Of a stretch of DNA of 64,000 bases, positions 41,301 to 50,300 are shown piece by piece (the stretch's first letter is position 1; each line of letters begins with the position of its first letter). A program made the position numbers and the translations under genes. This DNA comes from Trileptium ribeirensis (taxonomy: Eukaryota; Nematoda; Enoplea; Enoplida; Thoracostomopsidae): NCBI GenBank assembly GCA_030248225.1, contig JASANE010016129.1, forward strand, positions 16,529 through 80,528. Reading direction: 5' to 3'. A model generated the notes under the pieces. The model made no database searches, was not told the DNA's origin, and saw nothing but the letters and a program-made list of their open reading frames with translations.

Positions 41301-44300
41301 TTCGTAAATTGGAATCTGAAAAACAATCGAAAGATTATCAGCTGAAATCAATTCAGGTAAATTAATCGCGCGTTAAAGACACGACCAAAGAAGAGCCGTA
41401 AAACTAGGAAATCGGTTCTCGTGTGAGGTTTAACTGCTTGAAAATTTGTTCTGTGGGAATCTTTTGAAGTTTTTGGATTTTTTGAGACCACTCAAAATTG
41501 AAAAATTCGATAAATTAAGTTATTGTGCGTGATATTTAGCAAAGATTCAGTCGAAATTTATTAACCAAACACACACTGGTAACAAATTATGGGTGTTAAG
41601 TGTAGTCCGTTGTTAAGATCATCACAGCAAGCTCGAAAATTAGGCAATGGCTTACCGATAGCAGGTATACCAGTTATTTAGTGAAAAAATCGTTACTTTT
41701 GAGATGGTAGAGGTTTGTTAAGCGCTAAATTAACAGAAGTATATATATATAATTATAGCGAAAACATCTACTTAGGGAAATGATTATCTTCATAGGGTAT
41801 TGGAATGGCATGGAAAATAATGTTGTATTGTGCAAACAAGATGTATTGTTACTACGAAAACATATATAATTGCATTTTATCACAGCACATATTCATAAGA
41901 TGGTAGGGTGATTACCCCGCTTGAACCTCGGACCCCTCGGCGCCTGTGACCCTACTCACCACCCCAAACATCACGACGCCTCGACCCCCAATGCGGTAAC
42001 ATATCGTAAAAATTGGGAAAATTAGGGAAAATAGGCACAGAGAGGCAAAAACTGGACAACATATCAGCCAATACTTGGGAATATTATGAACTTTAAAATA
42101 TTTTGATATTCTACAACCTGGCATAACCCCCACCGTCAAGGTGAACCTCAAAAGGGCCGAAGGCGCCCCCCCCCCTCGCGGTGCGGCAACTCCAGCCTGG
42201 GACCTCTGACCTTGAACATGTATGATTAAATAACACAGGAACTGTATAACGTAAGGATAAACTTTACGTTACATCATGCAAGTTCGAGTATAACGGATGT
42301 TACCACAACACTCGCCGACATACTCAACGAAAACGACGAAATTTAATCAAGATAGTGTTCGAAGGGCCTGAAATGTTAATGCCACCTACGGCTTCGGATT
42401 AAAACAAGCAAAATACTATAACACTCCCTTTTTGAGCGCCCTAGCACAGATGGACTATATTAATGCTCTAGAGGAGGCATAAGACCACCAAAACTTAGCC
42501 GTAAGATGCTTGAATTAGGGGTACTTAAAGAAAACCCTGAGCTTTAGAGCAATTATCAACGAACAGGCTCTAAAGGTTTAAGAAAAATGCCAAAGCAAGT
42601 TGTTCACTGGGATTGAAATCTCCTGTGGGAAATCCACAATTATATATCACGTATAACAGTTGCTTGTTCAAGCAACATATAGTAGAAATGACTAAATTGC
42701 AGCTTTAAATCTAAGAACCGTCAGACGAAGGTATTATTTTTGTGGATTTACGATAAACAGTAGTCAATATTGATAATTTTGATCTCATATTTTTGCTTTG
42801 ATGGAATATTAATGAAACAATACTTAATTTAATTTTTTATTTATAGGGCGAAGTCGCTGAACAAGACGATCAGCTAGCCAAAATTAACAAAGAAAAGAAA
42901 CATCAAGAAGACGTGAATCGTAAATTGATGGATGATATCCAAGCCGAAGAAGATAAAGTTAATCATTTGAACAAAGTCAAAAATAAACTTGAACAAACGT
43001 TGGATGAAGTAAGTTTACTATCGGTGGATATGAGTTGAGCTGTGGTACATGGGCTCATAAAGTTTGCCATGAGGAGTGCGTTCGCCCATGCATTGTTCTT
43101 CGCTCGCTTTGTGAAGTTCCTCAAAGAATTGAGATGCCGCTGCTAACTAGTGTGGTGGCTAGCGCATGAGACTGGCAGCCAAACGAAACAGATCTAACCA
43201 TCGCTACGCAGCCAAAGTTCGTCAACTTACGAAATACACATTAGTTCGTACGGGAAGGAGGTTAATAAAAATGTTGTAGACTATCATAAGTTTAGCGGTT
43301 TTCCGCATAGAGATACACATTTCTGACGGCGTATATTACGAAGCAAAATGTTCATCGAATTTATCATAGGGCGTGCGTTTGGCCGTGTATTGTCATTTGG
43401 TCGCTTTGTGAGGAACGAGCAACAGGTCCTAAATATCGCAGAGGCTCGATTAATCATTTCTACGTGGAGTCAGATTGTTGCAAAAGAGTACAATGCAAAG
43501 TGATGTGTTCATCGAGAATGTCGTTGGGTGTGCGTTTATACCTGTGATATTATTCAGGAGGTAACCTCTAGCCCTATGAGAATGTACGAACCTAATGTAA
43601 CCGTAACTGTAATTAGTATATTTCTAGTCAAATACTCAAAATATAAGATGTAGATGCATAAATGAATAAATAAGTGCGGTTGTTACATTTTTTATACAAA
43701 ATTTCCCATATATTAAGACCAAACTTTGGGCCCGTGTAGTATGGACAAACAAACGTAGTGTCAAACATAAGAGCCTATGCGCAACATACAGATTTGATGA
43801 AGTAGTGGGAATGTGGCTTTTTTGCAGCTGAGAGTAAGGAAATCATTTTCCCCCCAAAATTTACTAGAGGCATTCATTCATATCATATTCAGGAGGGTGA
43901 TCTGTGTGCGGTAGATCCGACCACTAAACTCAAAAGTACAACATAGACAACGTAGAATAGTTTTTTGGCTCGAATAACACTGACGACTGTTGCGTCATAA
44001 AACGCTAGAAAAAGCATTAGAAAAAGTAACAGCTTAGTGTTGTAGTTCGGGGTCGGGGGGTTAGGTGTTGCCGACTTAGTGTATCGTTGATGTAGGGGTA
44101 TGAGCTAAGGCTAAGGATTAGGCTAACTATATCGAGAACGAGCATAGATCTCGAGAACGGCACAGCATACATACATTTAAGTTTAGAGTCTTAGCGCTAT
44201 TTTCGTCTACTATACTATACAATTCATGGGCGCCGTGTGCAATTGAATCGTTTTACGTTGAACACCTATCTGGTTTGTAGTATTAACTATTTAATTTTAG

Positions 44301-47300
44301 CTAGAGGACAATTTGGATCGTGAAAAGCGGTTTCGTCAAGATTTGGAGAAGGCCAAACGGAAAGTCGACGGTGAACTGAAAATAGCTCAAGAAAATATGG
44401 ACGAGTGTCAACGACAAAAACATGATATTGAAACCAATTTGAAAAAGCTAGTTTTGACTGATTTTGAGCGAGGTTGACTATAAAAGTTGATTTTTTCAAA
44501 TATATTATTTTTTGGAAAGAAGTTTAGAAAAAGTAGTTTCACTACCAATGTGATACCGTAACACGCTTTACCTATGATCAAAAATTTCTAGCTCAAAAAC
44601 ACGCTTCGCAACATCTATATAAAATATTCATTTATTTTAAACTCGGCATAATTCTTTCTTGATATGCTCAAATTTTGATCAAAATTTGAAAGCATCTTTT
44701 TTGCATTTTTGGTAAGTTTGAACGTGTGAACACTGTTGAAATTTTCCAATGATATTCCCGTAGCCAATCATCGACGAGATGTATTACTTGAAAAAGTTTG
44801 AGCTCAAATTTTGATCTCAAATTTTGAAACATCGCAGTTTTTCTTTAAAAATCACCGTCAGATTTAAATTAAAATTTGATAAAATTTTGAGCTCAAAATT
44901 TGAGCGTGTGAACACGATTTTATTCGTCTCAACCGTAAATGCAATGTTGATTATATATTTTAAGTAAGTACGGTAAAAACATGTAGGTATAAAAATTACG
45001 TACATGTAGCGAAAACATGTTCGTAAATATACATATACATTAATACGTTAATAATATATAAGGATATATTTTTTATAATAGTACAATAATATATAATATA
45101 TTTTTATATATACATTACTGTTATTTCTATACGTATATAACCATGTTTTTTATTCAATATATGTATTTTCAACATTGATACATGCTCAAAAATTAATAGT
45201 CCCGATTTTTAGTGACACTTATGTGCTCTTGCATTTAGGAGAACATTGCAATACAAATATTCAATCCTGCCCAGGTATCGATATCCAACTAAGACATGCT
45301 AAGAGCTAGTCAGTTAGACCGATGTAGATTTCTAGTTAAGTTTCTAGAGCTACTTACTTAGGCTTGAAAATTAGTCAAAAGTTGCAACCAACTCGTACGC
45401 TTCTACTAATCCCACTTGCATTAGCACGTTATACGAAGCGTTGCAATCACTGCATTTGTCGTGTGATGGTTGTTTGCAGGTGTGCTGTTCGCTCACTTTA
45501 CGAGGTGCCTTAAGAAGTACAATATTTAACAATAATCTCCAATAAACTTTCGTAAATCGTAACCTTCTATTTTTGAATTCAGACGTAAGCATGAAGAAGA
45601 ACTATCAATCAAGAAATTGTTAGTGTGTATTTTTATAGCAATATTTTTGAACATTGATATTGAAGCCATACAGTGAGTGCATGCATTTTCAGTCAGTTCT
45701 ATACATATAATATTTACATACGATTTAAGAATATTGTGGTATTCAGGCGCGAACAAGAACTATCAAGCGTCGCAGCAAAACTTGACGATGAACAATGTCT
45801 TGTTGCAAAAACAAATAAACAGGCAAAAGACTTGCAGGCACGGATCGGTGAACTTGAAGAAGAACTTGAATCTGAACGCCAGGCGCGATGTCGGGTAAGA
45901 TAAAACGGCTCTTTCATAATATTCATAGTGGAAATGAATATATTTCGAAATTTCGTTATACTTAAAAATCTACGTTTACTTCACAAAACCCCGAAAACCC
46001 ATGAAAAACCCCGATACGGCCAAAAAGACCCCGAAAAACCTTGAAAAACCCGAATGTCATACAAAAACCCCGAAAAAATTTATAATCATTTTTAAAATTT
46101 TTTTATGGCATCGTGCACCATGTTCTCGACTTCCACTGCCGAATGAAAAATATAAGTATTACTGTTACAATTGATTATTCGCATGCAATAACGCATAATA
46201 ACGCTATCTTATATAGTTTTGAAACAAAATCGACACCTAAGATGTTAAAGTAAATCAAGAGGGAATAATATTAATATGTTACTAGTCTACCGACAGTTCA
46301 AATCGTGACTGATTTGAATCAAAGAACAAAATGTTCTCGAACGGTTTTGCGCTAATTCTTAACGCGTGTTCACACGCTCAAAGTTTTTGCCCAAACTTTG
46401 ATCATAACTGGAGCTCAAATTTTGATCAAATTTTGATCAAAATTTAAAAGTATCATTTTTGAATTTTTTGCAAGTTTGAACGCGTGAACACCGTTCAAAC
46501 TTTTTCATGAATATTTCTGTAGCCAATCATGGACGAGATGTATTACCTGAAAAAGTTTGAACTCAATCTTTGATCTCAAGTTTGAAATATCGCAATATTC
46601 ATTTAAAAATCACCGTCAAATTTTGATCAAATTTTGAGCTCAAATTTTGCGCTCAAAATTTGAGCAAAAAGTTTGAGCGTGTTGAACACTCCTTAAGTTG
46701 ACCAAAGAAAGCTAGATAACGAGTCTTGTGCGAAATAACAAAGTGCAGCGGTTGTAGTTACAAGTTAGTCCTAATTTCAGATGAACCAAATTGATTACAA
46801 CACTGCTGGTACACTCACCGTAAGCTGTTATTGGTATAACCTGCTCACAACAACACACAATCTTGTTTACGAGACTAGGAAGAATTAAGTTATTTGACAG
46901 AAAATCAACACTATTTTAAACGAAATTTACATACATACTGAGTGCAGCACAAGATTAAGCACATGCAACCATTTTGGAACAAGTTTATAGCGTTAGAAAA
47001 GAGAACAGTGGGGCGGTTCGGATCCTGCAGCCCGTCACCTAGGGCGGGGTATAGCCTAGGCGTTAATATATATTTTGGAGAGTTTGACTGAGGTTAAGGC
47101 TTAGGATTGGCGTACCGGAATCAGCACACCAAGCAGTTAACTCCCTCTCATAAAAGTTACATTGGCCAAACATATATTAGTTGGAGATCGGTATATTTGA
47201 AAATAACTGATTGTGTATATTTCAGTGCGAGAAAAGTAAATGTGAAATCCAACGTGAATTGGAGGAGTTAGCTGAGCGTCTTGAAGAAGCCGGGGGATCG

Positions 47301-50300
47301 ACTCACGCCCAAATTGAGCTGAACAAAAAACGAGAAGCCGAATTGTCAAAGTTGCGTCGTGATCTTGATGAAGTAAAGAAACTGATTTATAAATAATGTT
47401 ATATTGTATTATATTACTTATTAACTATTATAATATATAATATAATGTATACTATAACATAATATACATTATATAATATAAGATATACTATAACATAAAA
47501 TATACTATATATTCTATCATATAGTACAATGTATAATATAATATAATATAGATTATGTTGTAATATATATTATGTTATATATTATACTATATAACAGAAT
47601 ATATATTATATTTTATAATATAGTATATCTTATATTATATAATATATATTATGTTATAGTATATATTATATTATATATTATAATAATAGGTAATATAATA
47701 CAAAAAACATTATATATAATACAATATAACATTATATATAATTATATACTCTGTATTATACTATATATTATACTATATAACAGAATATATATTATATTTT
47801 ATATTATAGTATATCTTATATTATACAATATATATTATGTTATAGTATATATAATATTATATATTATAATAGGTAATATCATACAATATAACATTATATA
47901 TATTTATATACTCTGTAAGGTTGTAAATGGTAACAGTAATAACTGCTTGCTTCTTGTGATAACATATTATACAATCTTATGATATATATTATGATATTGT
48001 GTAATATGTATTATAATATAATATGTTTTGTATTTCAGTCTGATAATATTTTGGCTCAATAATTTCGACTATAACTGAAATAAAATACGTAAACACTGAC
48101 GTAAAATTTTTCTAAAATGGTAAATGGTGTCGGGTTTTAGATTCTAGCTCATAGGAAACAATTATCAACGTGATCATTGAAGAGCAAATTCTGAACGCGA
48201 AAAGTTTTGTCTTCACATGATGTTGCCTAATATCTGTATCTCTCTATATGTATTTACACGTAGTATTCAAAATGCAATTCACGTGGTCCTTACAAATTTT
48301 ATTTAAAATTAGTTAATGGTTTGTATATAATATAGCAAAACATTGTATTAACGGCTATAGTTCAGTCTGAAATCTATTGGAAGTGCTTTGAAATCTTTTG
48401 TGTGGCATGTGTAATCTACATACATTATTGTATACAGTGACTCTGTATACGTGCTTGTAGGCTAATAATGAAGTTCTAATACTTCAACCAGCCTTAACAA
48501 TTATTGATAGAATATGCAATTTGTAAAGAGTAAAAAATATTTGGTTTAAATTTTCACAGTGAAAAATTTATTAGACAATATACCTATATACTGTTTATCT
48601 AACTTAAATAAAGATTTTAACAAAATAAAAAGCATTTTTGATAGAATCAAAACTAATTATTTTGGGCTAAGTTATCTGTAATTTAGGGTTTGTTTGACTG
48701 TTAAAACTGAGATTCGTTTGACTGTTAAAATTTCGATAATCCTAGGAAATGTGTTATTGAGTTTCACACATTTGGATATGATTTTATATGACGTATCCCA
48801 CATTATTCCTTTTATTGTGACAAACTTTCAAAGTAACCGTTATAGCAAGTAGGAATGTTGAATACCAATTTGGCATTCCCTCAAACTTGAGTAAAATTGT
48901 TCGCCGCTGCGCACATATTTCGCTGCGAACGCCACAGTGTACGATTGTGCAATGAAGAGTATTTTCAGTCAAACATCGCTCATGAAAACCAGCTCTCAAT
49001 GTTGCGCAAGAAGAATAACGATGCTGTTGCTGAGTTTAGTGAACAAATCGAGCAACTTCAAAAGGCAAAATCCAAGTAGGTTTTGTAATCGCCTAATCAA
49101 GATAAGAAGAACCAAATGTTCTGGGCCTGAATTGAACCTAAATGTAAAAATTAGGACTGATTTTATTGGTATTAACTGTTGAAAGTCAAACTGTGTCATC
49201 GATATAGGATGGTTCACAACCCGAGCTATTAAAATCATGCTAAATGAACATTAGGTGATAATTGATCAATCGGCTGGATTATGCTTAATTACGGACACAC
49301 GGTCCTGAACACAAGTAAAGGACACTCGTACTAGTTACTATCACTCATTTCACTCGAACCCGTGTTCCACTCGCAGCTTAATCCGCGTTGTTAAACTGCA
49401 GATAATAAAGTTAATGGTAAACCAATTGTTAAATTCTTAAGTTTCATGCATCGTATGCTGGCTATGGTGCGCAGTAGCTGCACGCAAATAAACTTATCAC
49501 TTTTTAAGTCACTTTTTCACTTTGGTGAAATTGTCCACTTTTCAAAGACTGTAAGTTCTAGCACAGACCGAACATCATTAAGCTTTTGTTAGGTAATTAT
49601 ATTCCCATACGTTCCACATGAATCGTGAGCTCATGTTTGTTTGCGGTACAGAAATTGCTTGGATCATTTCAAAATGCTTCTCCCCTAGCAACATGCCCAA
49701 CTTGACCGGAGTACTCTATTGGACAAAATTTGATGCTCAATTGTGAGCGCAGATTAAGGTTAGGCTGATGTTCAGGCTTATGTTTAACCATAGCTTTAGA
49801 GCACCAAACTATATTCTTTCCCACTAGAGTAAAACTTGACGTGACACGCTAGCCGCAGCTTCGCATGATCTGTTGTCATGGCTATTTCTAACAGCCTGGC
49901 AACGTTACATATGTTTTCGTTACGTTGACTATATATTCTGTAAAATACACACCAGATTGCCTGTACAGACAAAGCAGTATGCGTTTATGAAACTAAAATT
50001 ATTATCACTACTCAGGAATTTTCTGTTTTCAGAGTAAAGGAAATATCTAGAAAATTTTTATATTTTCAGCCATTCATCCTTGGATTAGTAAAATCACTTT
50101 ATTTCACGAGAATCTCTGTAAGTGGTGAAACTCGAATGAAGCAGAAGCTACAATAATAGCACATAATATGTTGATGAAAATTTGAGTTAAATTTGTCATC
50201 ATTCACACGTTATATATCTTAGCAGTGTAATTATGCTGTTGATCCCAAATACGAAATTTTTGTACTCTAGCTCTGCCGTCAAAGAGTTGAATGTTGGAGT

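Larger units (their letters stand above)
44447..45746. other. intron 22, GC-AG type, MITE and pseudo-exon
   Basis: 1.3 kb. It contains a TTAA-family MITE-like copy (44663-44916), AT-rich text (45000-45130), a copy of the TTTGTCGTG repeat (45453-45512) and an exon-23 remnant (45583-45622). Confidence 0.65.
45895..47225. other. intron 23, CCCCGAAAAA tract and MITE copy
   Basis: 1.3 kb with a short tandem tract (45983-46078) and the best-preserved TTAA-flanked element (46359-46696). A patch at about 47005-47060 (GGGGCGGTTCGGATCCTGCA) is faintly B-box-like. No gene recognised. Confidence 0.65.

Noticed and set aside
43152..43210. tRNA-like stretch GGTGGCTAGCGCATGAGACT
   Set aside because: Resembles a D-arm region, but no matching T-arm or acceptor stem was found.
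44468..44476. Alternative GC donor (GA|GCGAGG) for exon 22
   Set aside because: Phase fits, but it would insert LVLTDFE into a rod stretch that aligns without a gap when 44446 is used.
45714..45926. Antisense frame over exon 23 with a Ser run
   Set aside because: Shadow of Glu-rich coiled-coil codons on the other strand. The same holds for 41009-41326, 44287-44499 and 48996-49238 on the minus strand.
47572..47982. 136-codon frame rich in Ile and Tyr
   Set aside because: Translation of the TA-rich tract; composition artefact.
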